Of a DNA stretch of 64,000 nt, positions 25,098 to 33,179 are shown in pieces; the stretch's first letter is position 1; each line of letters starts with the position of its first letter. A program made the position numbers and the translations under genes. Origin of the DNA: Apopatocola sp963618015 (GTDB lineage Bacteria > Bacillota > Clostridia > Oscillospirales > Oscillospiraceae); assembly GCA_963618015.1 (NCBI GenBank), contig CAVEQS010000002.1, positions 1 through 64,000 on the forward strand, read 5' to 3'. Under the pieces are notes generated by a model that was given only the letters and a program-made list of their open reading frames with translations, had not been told where the DNA came from and ran no database searches.

Positions 25098-27641
25098 ATG
25101 ACGCAATACTCTGTTACAGGCATGAGCTGCGCGGCGTGCTCCGCGCGGGTAGAAAAGGCAGTCTCTGCCGTGCCGGGCGTTACCTCGTGCGCGGTGAGTC
25201 TGCTCACAAACTCCATGGGCGTAGACGGTACCGCCGCTCCGGCGGATATCATCCGCGCGGTGGAAAACGCCGGATACGGCGCAAGCGTGAAAGGCGCAAA
25301 GGGCGCAGCTCCCGCCGCCGCGGCGGACGAACTTGCCGACCACGAAACGCCCAAGCTCAAAAAGCGGCTGATCGCCTCGGTGGCGGTGCTGCTCGTACTG
25401 ATGTACTTTTCGATGGGGCACATGTGGGGCGCGCCGATGCCGCATTGGCTGCACCACAACAGCGTGGGCATGGGGCTCATTCAACTCCTGCTTGCGGGCA
25501 TCGTACTCGTTATCAACCAGAAGTTCTTTATCAGCGGCTTCCAGAGCGCTGTGAAGGGCGCGCCGAATATGGATACTCTCGTCGCGATGGGTTCGGCGGC
25601 GGCCTATCTCTGGAGCGTATATGAGCTCTTCACGCTGACCGTCGATCCGATGGCGGAGGCCGATCTCTATTTTGAATCCGCCGCGATGATTTTAACGCTC
25701 ATCACCGTCGGCAAAACGCTCGAGGCACACTCTAAGGGCAAAACGACCGACGCGCTCCGCTCGCTCATGCAGCTCTCGCCGAAAACGGCGCGGCTGGAGC
25801 GGAATGGCGAAGAGGTCGTCGTTCCGGCGGAAGAGGTCGTTCTCGGCGACATTTTCCTCGTCCGCCCCGGCGACAGCATCCCGGTGGACGGCATCGTGCT
25901 CTCCGGCACAAGCGCCGTAAACGAGTCCGCGCTCACGGGCGAGAGTCTCCCTGTGGACAAGGCGGAAAACGACAAGGTAAGCGCCGGCACGATCAACCAG
26001 TCCGGCTTTCTGCGCTGCCGGGCAACCGGCGTCGGCGAGGACACGGCGCTCTCGCAGATCATCCGCATGGTGAGCGACGCCGCCGCGACGAAAGCCCCCA
26101 TCGCCAAAACCGCCGACAAGGTCGCCGGGGTGTTCGTGCCGGTCGTAATCGGCATCGCAGCCGTTACCATCATCGTCTGGCTGCTCGTGGGGCAGACATT
26201 CGGCTACGCGCTCGCGCGCGGCATTTCGGTGCTCGTTATCAGCTGCCCGTGCGCGCTCGGGCTCGCGACGCCGGTCGCGATTATGGTCGGCAGCGGCGTC
26301 GGCGCGAAAAACGGCATTCTCTTCAAAACAGCGGCCTCTCTGGAAGAAACCGGCCGCACGCAGATCGTTGTGCTGGATAAGACCGGCACCATCACGACCG
26401 GCCAGCCGGAGATCACCGATCTTCTCCCGGCGGAAGGCATCTCGGAAGACGAACTTCTTCTTTACGCCGCAGCGCTGGAGAGTAAAAGCGAGCACCCCCT
26501 CTCCCGCGCCATACTGAACGGCTTTGCCGCGCGCGGCGGCGAATGCCCGGAGGCCGAGGATTTTGCCGCCGTGCCGGGCCGCGGTCTCACCGCGAAGATC
26601 GAAGGATACACCGTCTGCGGCGGCAACGCGGACTTTATCCGCGAAAAAGCCGAGATTTCCGAAAGCATCACGCAGCGCGCCGCAGCGCTCGCGGACGAGG
26701 GCAAAACGCCGCTCTACTTCTCCCGTAACGATACGCTTCTCGGCGTGATTGCCGTGGCGGACGTCATGAAAGCCGATGCTGCCGAAGCCATCCGGGAACT
26801 CAAGGGCATGGGTCTTCGCGTTGTGATGCTCACGGGCGACAACGCCCGCACCGCCGCCGCCATCGGCTCACAAGCCGGTGTGGACGCCGTCGTCGCCGGG
26901 GTACTCCCGGATGGCAAGGAGGCCGTCATCCGAAAGCTTCGCGAGAGCGGCAAGGTCGCCATGGTGGGCGACGGCATCAACGATGCCCCGGCGCTCACGC
27001 GCGCAGACGTCGGTCTCGCCGTCGGCGCGGGAACGGACGTCGCCATTGACGCCGCCGACGTTGTGCTCATGAAAAGCGGCATGAGCGATGTGGCCGCCGC
27101 CATCCGGCTCAGCCGCGCGGCGCTGCGCAACATTCGCGAGAATCTTTTCTGGGCGTTCATCTATAATATCATCGGCATCCCGCTCGCCGCAGGCGTATGG
27201 ATCCCAATTTTCGGCTGGACGCTGCAGCCGATGTTCGGCGCGCTCGCAATGAGTCTTTCAAGCTTCTGCGTTGTAACAAACGCGCTGCGGCTCAATCTCT
27301 TCCGTCTGCACGAGGCAAAGCACGACAAGCACAAGCAGCCGGTGACGCTCCCGGAGGAGTTCACCGCCGCACCGCAGGAAAATATCACCGCCAACGATCA
27401 TAAGGAGGAAAAAACCATGTACAAAACTACCGTTACCGTCGAGGGCATGATGTGCCACATGTGCGAAAAGCACGTCAATGAAGCCGTTGCCAAGGCGTTC
27501 GCCGCCGAGAACCCCGTTTCCGACCATACGGCGAACAAGACCGAGTTTGTCTCTGCCGAGAAGCCGGACGAGGCGAAGGTCAAGGAAGTCATTGAGGCCG
27601 CCGGTTACACCGTCAAGGCGGTACACACCGAAGCCGTGTAA
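25098..27641 (+). CDS. copA: Cu(I)-exporting P-type ATPase with C-terminal CopZ-like domain
   Basis: 847 aa. An N-terminal HMA domain has GMSCAACSARV (8-18). The P1B ATPase core follows, with SCPCALG near 381, DKTGT near 426, EHPLS, and GDGINDAP. After the last helix pair a linker leads to a second HMA domain with GMMCHMCEKHV (about 782). A strong ribosome-binding site and ATG at 27417 lie in frame inside the gene, so a free 74-residue chaperone may also be made. Canonical CopA has no C-terminal HMA. It is controlled with csoR. Confidence 0.92.
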   Translation: MTQYSVTGMSCAACSARVEKAVSAVPGVTSCAVSLLTNSMGVDGTAAPADIIRAVENAGYGASVKGAKGAAPAAAADELADHETPKLKKRLIASVAVLLVLMYFSMGHMWGAPMPHWLHHNSVGMGLIQLLLAGIVLVINQKFFISGFQSAVKGAPNMDTLVAMGSAAAYLWSVYELFTLTVDPMAEADLYFESAAMILTLITVGKTLEAHSKGKTTDALRSLMQLSPKTARLERNGEEVVVPAEEVVLGDIFLVRPGDSIPVDGIVLSGTSAVNESALTGESLPVDKAENDKVSAGTINQSGFLRCRATGVGEDTALSQIIRMVSDAAATKAPIAKTADKVAGVFVPVVIGIAAVTIIVWLLVGQTFGYALARGISVLVISCPCALGLATPVAIMVGSGVGAKNGILFKTAASLEETGRTQIVVLDKTGTITTGQPEITDLLPAEGISEDELLLYAAALESKSEHPLSRAILNGFAARGGECPEAEDFAAVPGRGLTAKIEGYTVCGGNADFIREKAEISESITQRAAALADEGKTPLYFSRNDTLLGVIAVADVMKADAAEAIRELKGMGLRVVMLTGDNARTAAAIGSQAGVDAVVAGVLPDGKEAVIRKLRESGKVAMVGDGINDAPALTRADVGLAVGAGTDVAIDAADVVLMKSGMSDVAAAIRLSRAALRNIRENLFWAFIYNIIGIPLAAGVWIPIFGWTLQPMFGALAMSLSSFCVVTNALRLNLFRLHEAKHDKHKQPVTLPEEFTAAPQENITANDHKEEKTMYKTTVTVEGMMCHMCEKHVNEAVAKAFAAENPVSDHTANKTEFVSAEKPDEAKVKEVIEAAGYTVKAVHTEAV
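27402..27419 (+). promoter_or_regulatory. Internal ribosome-binding site and start in copA
   Basis: AAGGAGG followed 8 nt later by ATG (27417-27419), in the same frame as copA. It is as strong as the best start sites in the window. Confidence 0.6.
27417..27641 (+). CDS. copZ: Nested CopZ-like copper chaperone (internal start)
   Basis: 74 aa from ATG 27417. MYKTTVTVEGMMCHMCEKHV is a full HMA domain N-terminus with CxxC, the size of stand-alone CopZ. It is in frame with, and identical to, the C-terminus of the copA product. Whether the free form, the fusion or both are made cannot be told from sequence. The likely origin is loss of the copA stop before an existing copZ. Confidence 0.5.
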   Translation: MYKTTVTVEGMMCHMCEKHVNEAVAKAFAAENPVSDHTANKTEFVSAEKPDEAKVKEVIEAAGYTVKAVHTEAV

Positions 27642-27654
27642 ACCGCCCATCCGC

Positions 27655-27691
27655 AAAACGGAGTCCTGGATCAGGACTCCGTTTTCTTTTT
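27655..27691 (+). terminator. Terminator after copA
   Basis: AAAACGGAGTCCTG / CAGGACTCCGTTTT with a GAT loop, then CTTTTTT. Confidence 0.9.
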
Positions 27692-27753
27692 TCCGAACCG
27701 ATCGGTAGGAATGCCCGTCTATAGGGTGTAAACTTCTTCAAAGGAGAAACCCT

Positions 27754-29646
27754 ATGAAAAAACTGACAGCCCTGTTTCTGTCCCTTGCGCTGCTCCTTAT
27801 GCTGTGCGCGTGCGGCGCGCCGAACGTGAGCGACGGCAACGCCTCCTCCGGCAACGCTTATGCGAGCTGGGGCGACGCCTCTTCCGGTGACGCCTACGCA
27901 AGCTGGGGCGATGCCTCCTCCGGTGACGCCTATGTAAGCTCCGGCAACGCGACCGGCACACTCTCGCTCACGGAGGCACCTGTCGCAGAGGATGCCCCCT
28001 ATTTCTGCGTGCAGATGGAGTACTCCCGGCTGTACGCCATTCCCTACGGCGGCGGTGAGGCCAAACTTCTTGCCGACAAATACACCAACTGCTTCGACCA
28101 GAATGGCGACAGTGTGCTCGCCTCGTTTGACGACGGGAGCGTAGCGCGCATCAACGTGCTCACCGGCGAGAGCGAGGAAGTTCTCCCCGCCGGTACGCAG
28201 CAGTTCCACCGCATCCATGCCTTCTCCGGCGGCTTCGTCGGCGAATATTACAGCATCCGCGAATCGAAGCTCTATCTCTGTGAGAACGGCAAAGAGCCGG
28301 TGGAGATCTTCCCTGGCCGGTATTTCGGTGATGTGCGCGTCGTCAATGACACGCTCGTCGGCAGCGACTACAGCGGCGACGCAAACCGCATCATCGGCTA
28401 CGCGCTCCCCTCGCTTGAGCAGAAGTGGGAGACGAAGCTCGATCTTTACTGCTATCTCACCGCGAACGACGACGATTTGTTTATCAGCAGTTCGACCGGC
28501 GGATTTATCTCCCGCGTCGATCCCTCGGACGGCTCGGTTGTAAACGTGAACGGCGCAATCTACGAAAGCGACAACGTGCTCTACGCCTGGGATGGTGCAT
28601 ATCTCATCGAGGGAAATTATACAACGAACTTTGCGCTCTACCTTGTCCGCGGCGACGAGCGGCTGACGCTCGATATCCCGTCGGAGGAGAGCAGCAAATA
28701 TGTCTCGGCAACGCGCGGCGGCAAGGCGCTCATCGCGTGCAGCCAGAATCAGGACGCCGGAGATTATGGCTGGACATCCTCCACGAGCTACTATGTGCTC
28801 GACATGGAGACCGCACAGCTCTATAAGATCGGCGTGGACGGCTACTACAGCGAGCTTTTTGCCGCCGGGGATTTCCCCGTGATGGACTCCTCCACGGCGC
28901 GCAAGCCCCTCACGACCGACATTTACCGCTTTTTCTGTCTCGATACCGGCTATGGCGGTGCAGAGCCGCTCTGCTCCACAACGCACGGTGCGTGGCTGAA
29001 CATTGCCGATAAGAAGGCGGACCTTGCTCTGCTCGCCGCCCCCACCGAGGAGGAGCAGGCATATCTGAAGGAACAGGGCGTAGAGGTTGAAATGAAGCTC
29101 TACGGCGGCGACGGGCTGGTATTCATTGGGAACAGCGCGTGCGGCGTCACCGATCTCACGCTTGACGAGGTTCGCGCCATTTTCCGCGGTGAGATCACCA
29201 ACTGGAGCGAGCTCGGCGGCGCGGATCACGCGATCCGCGTTCTCTACCGCGACGATCAGTCCGGAAGCCAGCGTCTTTTCGAAAAGATGGTGTTCAAGGG
29301 CGAGGACGTGCCGGATTATGAAGCGCTCGGCTTTGAGCGGCTTGACGAGATGAGTACGCTTGTCTCCGCCTGTCTCGATGATCCTTACGCCATCGGGTAC
29401 AGCATCATGACGTATCTGAACGACGTTTACTCCAACGAAGCGCTGCTCGCCTTTTCGCTCAACGGCTACAGCGCCACGCCGGAGAATGTCCGCACCGGCG
29501 ATTATCCGCTCGGCACGAAGGGCTATGTTGTCATTCGCAGCGATGAGCCGGAGGACAGCGGCGCCCGGCGGCTTTATAACTGGTTTGGGTCTTCCCTTTC
29601 CGACACGTTCCTCACAAACTGCGGCATCACACCGCTGAGCGAATAA
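27754..29646 (+). CDS. Lipoprotein: propeller-like region plus PstS-like binding domain
   Basis: 630 aa, AAAGGAG upstream. The signal peptide ends in lipobox LCAC (Cys20). Residues about 28-68 are tandem SSGDAYASWGDA-type repeats. Residues about 75-380 form a repeat of beta blades (SRLYAIPYGGGEAKLLADKY and similar). From about 390 a type II periplasmic-binding domain of PstS kind follows: LDTGYGGAEPLCSTTHGAWLN, IFRGEITNWSELGG and YRDDQSGSQRLFEK. No pstCAB genes are adjacent. It may be a surface sensor or ligand-binding adhesin rather than a transporter part. Confidence 0.75.
   Translation: MKKLTALFLSLALLLMLCACGAPNVSDGNASSGNAYASWGDASSGDAYASWGDASSGDAYVSSGNATGTLSLTEAPVAEDAPYFCVQMEYSRLYAIPYGGGEAKLLADKYTNCFDQNGDSVLASFDDGSVARINVLTGESEEVLPAGTQQFHRIHAFSGGFVGEYYSIRESKLYLCENGKEPVEIFPGRYFGDVRVVNDTLVGSDYSGDANRIIGYALPSLEQKWETKLDLYCYLTANDDDLFISSSTGGFISRVDPSDGSVVNVNGAIYESDNVLYAWDGAYLIEGNYTTNFALYLVRGDERLTLDIPSEESSKYVSATRGGKALIACSQNQDAGDYGWTSSTSYYVLDMETAQLYKIGVDGYYSELFAAGDFPVMDSSTARKPLTTDIYRFFCLDTGYGGAEPLCSTTHGAWLNIADKKADLALLAAPTEEEQAYLKEQGVEVEMKLYGGDGLVFIGNSACGVTDLTLDEVRAIFRGEITNWSELGGADHAIRVLYRDDQSGSQRLFEKMVFKGEDVPDYEALGFERLDEMSTLVSACLDDPYAIGYSIMTYLNDVYSNEALLAFSLNGYSATPENVRTGDYPLGTKGYVVIRSDEPEDSGARRLYNWFGSSLSDTFLTNCGITPLSE
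27830..27950 (+). repeat. In-frame tandem repeat encoding SSGDAYASWGDA units
   Basis: Three to four imperfect 36-nt units just after the lipobox of the lipoprotein gene. Units differ mostly at synonymous sites. This is a flexible spacer that may vary in length between strains. Confidence 0.7.
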
Positions 29647-29664
29647 TTTATCGGCTATGCAAAC

Positions 29665-29701
29665 GCAGCAGCTCTGAAATGGAGCTGCTGCCTTCATTTT
29701 T
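29665..29701 (+). terminator. Terminator after the PstS-like lipoprotein gene
   Basis: GCAGCAGCTC / GGAGCTGCTGC stem, then TTCATTTTT. Confidence 0.75.
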
Positions 29702-29705
29702 GATT

Positions 29706-29831
29706 GCCTCCCCTGTGTAAGGGGAGGTGGATCGGCGTATAGCGCCGCGCCGGAGGGGTTGTCGGTTTCCGCAGATTGCGGGACAATCCCTCAGTCAGCT
29801 GCGCTGACAGCTCCCTTTGCACAAGGGAGCC
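29706..29831. repeat. MITE-like palindromic interspersed repeat
   Basis: About 126 bp without coding capacity and with imperfect terminal inverted repeats of about 60 bp: the left end CCTCCCC...GGGGAGG and the right end GCTCCCTT...AAGGGAGC are both hairpins, and both arms contain GAGGG(A/G)TTGTC. The right end lies directly at the stop of the DUF6273 gene. It resembles short repeats I recall as common in gut Clostridia. No clear target-site duplication. Confidence 0.7.
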
Positions 29832-29834
29832 CTT

Positions 29835-30824
29835 TTAAGCGCTCAAATCGATCCACATGGCGGGGCGGACGCAGTCGTTATCGCCGTCGACACTGTAGCC
29901 GCCGCTATTGACGCCGCCGCCGGAGCTAACACAGGCGGCACGGTTCACATCGAAGCCGGGCGACCGCAGCCACCACCAGCCGGTGGCTGCGCCACCTTTA
30001 GTGTAGTCGCTGCTCGTCCATCCTCCGTTGGCCTTCGCATACGCCGACGGTACGCACCTTCTCGCGTCATCGCTTTTGAAATATTCGTTTACTTCCATGA
30101 TGCTGAGGAGAAAGACTTTATCCTGTGTGAAATTGCCGGGATTTGTGCTGTAATCCGGATTTTTATCCGCAGACACCGTCACCGTGGGGATCATCGCTTT
30201 TTCTTCATCCGAAAACGCTGCTTTGAGAAAATCTCCGTTCAGCCATTTTCGCAGCGTACAGGTCTCCCACGTTACATTTATTCCCCTTGTGTTATACGGT
30301 CGGCAGTCCAGAGCGTATTGGCTGATAACAAGCAATCTGGTATCCTCTTTTGCAAGCACAAGCCACTCAATTGCTTCCTTACCATTAGAGGCGTTGTTAT
30401 CCTGTTCATACGAGCCAAAGGAAACCGTGTCACCGACTGCCACATTTCCCATATTGGCTTTGATGTACTGATTTCTGGTGCTTGCGAGCTTTTCCCCGCT
30501 GTCCTTGTAATTCAGCCCATCCAAAAGTGCCAAGGCCGTTTCATAGTCCTGCGCGTCTATGCGTTCCATTGCCCGATCATATTTGCTCGCTGCGATCGCT
30601 TTTTTATTTTCAATTTCTTCCAGCATTGCATAAGCCGGATCGTACTCCCCGGCGTCGATCATTTCCATGGCTTTGTTCAGCTTTTGTCCGGGAACGATCA
30701 CCTGTGTCAGGAGGACAACAAATACGATACCGGCGCAGACGATCGGCGCAGCAATAGATATAATCTTTTTCCGCTTCCGCTTTTTTTCCTCATAAGACAA
30801 TACCGGTTTTTCGTTTTCCTTCAT
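29835..30824 (-). CDS. Membrane-anchored DUF6273-domain protein
   Basis: 329 aa from ATG 30824, with AAGGAGAG upstream; the longer frame is not protein-like. A lysine-rich cytoplasmic start (EEKKRKRKK) precedes a membrane helix at about 20-42 and a helical TPR-like stretch with repeated KAMEMIDAGEYDPAYAMLEE and RAMERIDAQDYETALALLDG units. The C-terminal DUF6273 domain has VTWETCTLRKWLNGDFLKAAF and ends WWWLRSPG...CVRPAMWIDL. The function is unknown; an exported or surface role is likely. Confidence 0.72.
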   Translation of the reverse strand: MKENEKPVLSYEEKKRKRKKIISIAAPIVCAGIVFVVLLTQVIVPGQKLNKAMEMIDAGEYDPAYAMLEEIENKKAIAASKYDRAMERIDAQDYETALALLDGLNYKDSGEKLASTRNQYIKANMGNVAVGDTVSFGSYEQDNNASNGKEAIEWLVLAKEDTRLLVISQYALDCRPYNTRGINVTWETCTLRKWLNGDFLKAAFSDEEKAMIPTVTVSADKNPDYSTNPGNFTQDKVFLLSIMEVNEYFKSDDARRCVPSAYAKANGGWTSSDYTKGGAATGWWWLRSPGFDVNRAACVSSGGGVNSGGYSVDGDNDCVRPAMWIDLSA

Positions 30825-30890
30825 TCTCGATGCTCTCCTTACACGAATTTTCGCTGTAGGCGATGTTTTCGCATTAACACATTTAAGATA

Positions 30891-30920
30891 ATTATAACTC
30901 AAAAAAGTTAATCTTTTCAA
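30891..30920 (-). promoter_or_regulatory. Possible promoter of the DUF6273 gene
   Basis: On the minus strand, TTGAAA (30920-30915), 18 nt and TATAAT (30896-30891). Confidence 0.4.
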
Positions 30921-30993
30921 ATGCTTCTGGATAGCGTCGATTGACAAGGGCACACGCGGTTCTGCCGGGCGGATTATCGAGCTGTGCGGGCAG

Positions 30994-31038
30994 CGGTAAC
31001 ATTTCGGTAAACACCCGCACGCTCGGCTATGGTAGAAT
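30994..31038 (+). promoter_or_regulatory. Response-regulator promoter 1 (two-component operon)
   Basis: Direct repeats CGGTAAC (30994) and CGGTAAA (31005), 11 bp apart, lie upstream of TAGAAT (31033-31038) with no good -35. The second repeat starts 28 bp before the -10, the same geometry as at 33116/33144. This is an activator-type OmpR-family site. Confidence 0.65.
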
Positions 31039-31061
31039 AAAAGGCAAAGGGAGATGATGCC

Positions 31062-31724
31062 ATGAGCAATCGTATTTTGATGATCGAGGATGACGCCGCC
31101 ATTGCCGAGGCAGTAAAGCTGAATCTCGAATGCGCCGACTACGCCGTCACCGTCTTTGATAACGGTCTTACCGTCCGGGACGCGCTGGAAGCGGATCACA
31201 GCTACGATCTCGCACTGCTGGACATGATGCTGCCGGGGCTGGACGGCTTTGCGCTGCTCCCGGAGCTGCAAAAATACGATATACCCGTGATCTGTCTCAC
31301 CGCCATGGGAGACGCGCAGCACGAGGTACAGGGACTGCGCGGCGGCGCGGAGGATTATATTGCCAAGCCCTTTGACATGCTTGCGCTGATGGTGCGCATG
31401 GAAAAGGTGCTCCGGCGCAGCGGCAAGCTGAACGAGGTATACCGCTTCCGCGATCTGACGCTGGATAACCGCAACCGCCGTCTGACGCGGAACGGCGAGG
31501 ACATCCCCCTTCCCCCGCTGGAATTTGACGTGCTGGCGGTCCTGATGAAAAACAAAAACCGCACCGTTTCCCGCGACCGCATTCTCAATGAGATATGGGG
31601 CGAGGACTACTTCGGGGATATCCGCACGGTTGACGTCCGGATCGCCAATCTTCGAAAAAAGCTTGGTCTCGCGGACGAAATACGAACCGTCGCCAAGGCT
31701 GGATACCGGCTGGAGGAACGATGA
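31062..31724 (+). CDS. OmpR-family response regulator
   Basis: 220 aa. A receiver domain with acidic pocket IEDDAAI, phospho-acceptor Asp in LALLDMMLPGLDGF (about 53), conserved Thr (CLTAMG) and Lys (IAKPF). The C-terminal winged helix has PPLEFDVLAVLMKNKNRTVSRDRILNEIWG and VDVRIANLRKKLG. GGGAGATG precedes the ATG. Its end overlaps the kinase gene by 4 nt (ATGA). It probably binds the 11-bp direct repeats at its own promoter and before the lipoprotein gene at 33180. Confidence 0.92.
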   Translation: MSNRILMIEDDAAIAEAVKLNLECADYAVTVFDNGLTVRDALEADHSYDLALLDMMLPGLDGFALLPELQKYDIPVICLTAMGDAQHEVQGLRGGAEDYIAKPFDMLALMVRMEKVLRRSGKLNEVYRFRDLTLDNRNRRLTRNGEDIPLPPLEFDVLAVLMKNKNRTVSRDRILNEIWGEDYFGDIRTVDVRIANLRKKLGLADEIRTVAKAGYRLEER

Positions 31725-33100
31725 AGCTGAAAACGAAAATCACGGCGCTGTGCGCTGCGATCCTTTTTCTTGTGGCAGCCGGTCTCTGCACGGCCATGCT
31801 CTGGCAGGTGCGCGAGCAGTCTTACGGCACGCTTTTGCAGCGCTCACAGGAATCGCTTGACGAGCTGGCCGTCGCCTTTGAGACCGCCGTTTACAATGCG
31901 CCTCAAGGGACCGGCTCCGGTCTCCCCCGGAAGGTGCTTCTGACGCATTGCTTCCGCAGCTGCGGCACGGCCGGGAGCGCGCTCTATGTCAACGGAGAAT
32001 GTCTGTCCGCGGCCACGCCGGTCGACCCCGAAGGCTATCTGGAAATCAAGTCCGGCAGCGCGGCGGCGTCCGCGCGCATCCGCACCCACGGCAGGTACTT
32101 CCTTGTTCTGGGCAAGACCGCAGACATTCGGGGCGAGGCATGCAGGATATATCTTGTCGCGGAGGCCACATACATCCATTCGCAGCTCCGGGAGCTTGCC
32201 GCCCGGTTCGCTCTGCTGGCGCTCGCCGTCGTGCTGTTGGGGCTCGTCACGGTACGCTATCTTGTCGGGCGGACGCTCCGCCCGCTCGCAGAGCTTTCGG
32301 AGGCCGCCGGACACATTGCCGCCGGGAATTATGGTCAGCGCGTTCCCGTCTCCTCCGCGGACGAGGTTGGAATACTGGCGCAGGATTTTAATCGGATGGC
32401 CCTCGCGGTGGAGAGCCATGTGGCTGCCATGCAGGAACGAAGCGAGCGGCAGAAGCTCTTCACCGCCGCCGTGACGCATGAGCTGAAAACGCCGCTGACA
32501 TCCCTCCTTCTGAACGTGAACACCCTGCAGACGGTCTATCTGCCCGAGGAAAAGCAGGCAGCGCTTCTGGAAAGCATGGATCACCAGCTTCATTGGCTGG
32601 ATACCATGGTGCGAAAGCTGCTGACGCTGCTCTCCGTGAAAAAGAACGCCGCATTTACCGCGGCATCTGTCCCGGAGCTTCTCTCCCGGGTGCGGCAGCT
32701 CACCGAAGGCGTCTGCCGGAAATACGGTGTGTCTCTGGAAACGAACGGCTTCGTTGACACGCTTCTCATAGACGCGGATCTGATGTGCAGCGCTCTTGTA
32801 AACCTTGTGGAAAACAGCGCCAAGGCGTCCGCACCGGGGCAGACTATTTCCATTTCCGTCGATGAGACCGGCTTTACCGTCACGGATCATGGCCGGGGCA
32901 TTCCGGCGGAAGATCTGCCAAGAGTGACCGAGGCGTTCTACACGGGCGATCCCTCCCGCAGCAAGGCGAGCGGCGGCTTTGGTCTGGGACTGGCGCTCGT
33001 GCGGGAGATTGTTGCCGTTCACGGCGGGACGCTGACGCTGGAAAGCACGCCCGGCGAGGGGACAACGGCGCGCATTGTGCTGCCGGAGGCGAAACCGTAA
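31721..33100 (+). CDS. Sensor histidine kinase
   Basis: 459 aa. Helix at about 5-27, an extracellular sensor of about 130 residues, a second helix at about 163-185 and a HAMP domain (VGRTLRPLAELSEAAGHIAAGNYGQRVPV). The H-box is AAVTHELKTPLTS (His about 252), the N-box LVNLVENSAKAS, then DHGRGIP and GGFGLGLALV. It is the cognate partner of the overlapping response regulator. The signal is unknown; the lipoprotein at 33180 may be its output or an accessory sensor. Confidence 0.92.
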   Translation: MKLKTKITALCAAILFLVAAGLCTAMLWQVREQSYGTLLQRSQESLDELAVAFETAVYNAPQGTGSGLPRKVLLTHCFRSCGTAGSALYVNGECLSAATPVDPEGYLEIKSGSAAASARIRTHGRYFLVLGKTADIRGEACRIYLVAEATYIHSQLRELAARFALLALAVVLLGLVTVRYLVGRTLRPLAELSEAAGHIAAGNYGQRVPVSSADEVGILAQDFNRMALAVESHVAAMQERSERQKLFTAAVTHELKTPLTSLLLNVNTLQTVYLPEEKQAALLESMDHQLHWLDTMVRKLLTLLSVKKNAAFTAASVPELLSRVRQLTEGVCRKYGVSLETNGFVDTLLIDADLMCSALVNLVENSAKASAPGQTISISVDETGFTVTDHGRGIPAEDLPRVTEAFYTGDPSRSKASGGFGLGLALVREIVAVHGGTLTLESTPGEGTTARIVLPEAKP

Positions 33101-33104
33101 AAAA

Positions 33105-33149
33105 CGGTAATACGGCGGTAAACCCTTTGCGTTTCCGCTCTGCTATGCT
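33105..33149 (+). promoter_or_regulatory. Response-regulator promoter 2 (lipoprotein gene)
   Basis: Direct repeats CGGTAAT (33105) and CGGTAAA (33116), 11 bp apart, with TATGCT (33144-33149) placed 28 bp after the second repeat. This is the same layout as at 30994-31038. Confidence 0.65.
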
Positions 33150-33179
33150 GGAGCCATCCAAAGGAAAGGATGTGTTGAA

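Noticed and set aside
25136..25624. Alternative plus-strand frame inside copA
   Set aside because: Arg-rich, overlapping the HMA and first helices of a clear P-type ATPase.
27613..29697. 694-aa minus-strand open frame over the PstS-like lipoprotein gene
   Set aside because: Covers the copA terminator and the lipoprotein gene; composition is that of a reverse shadow.
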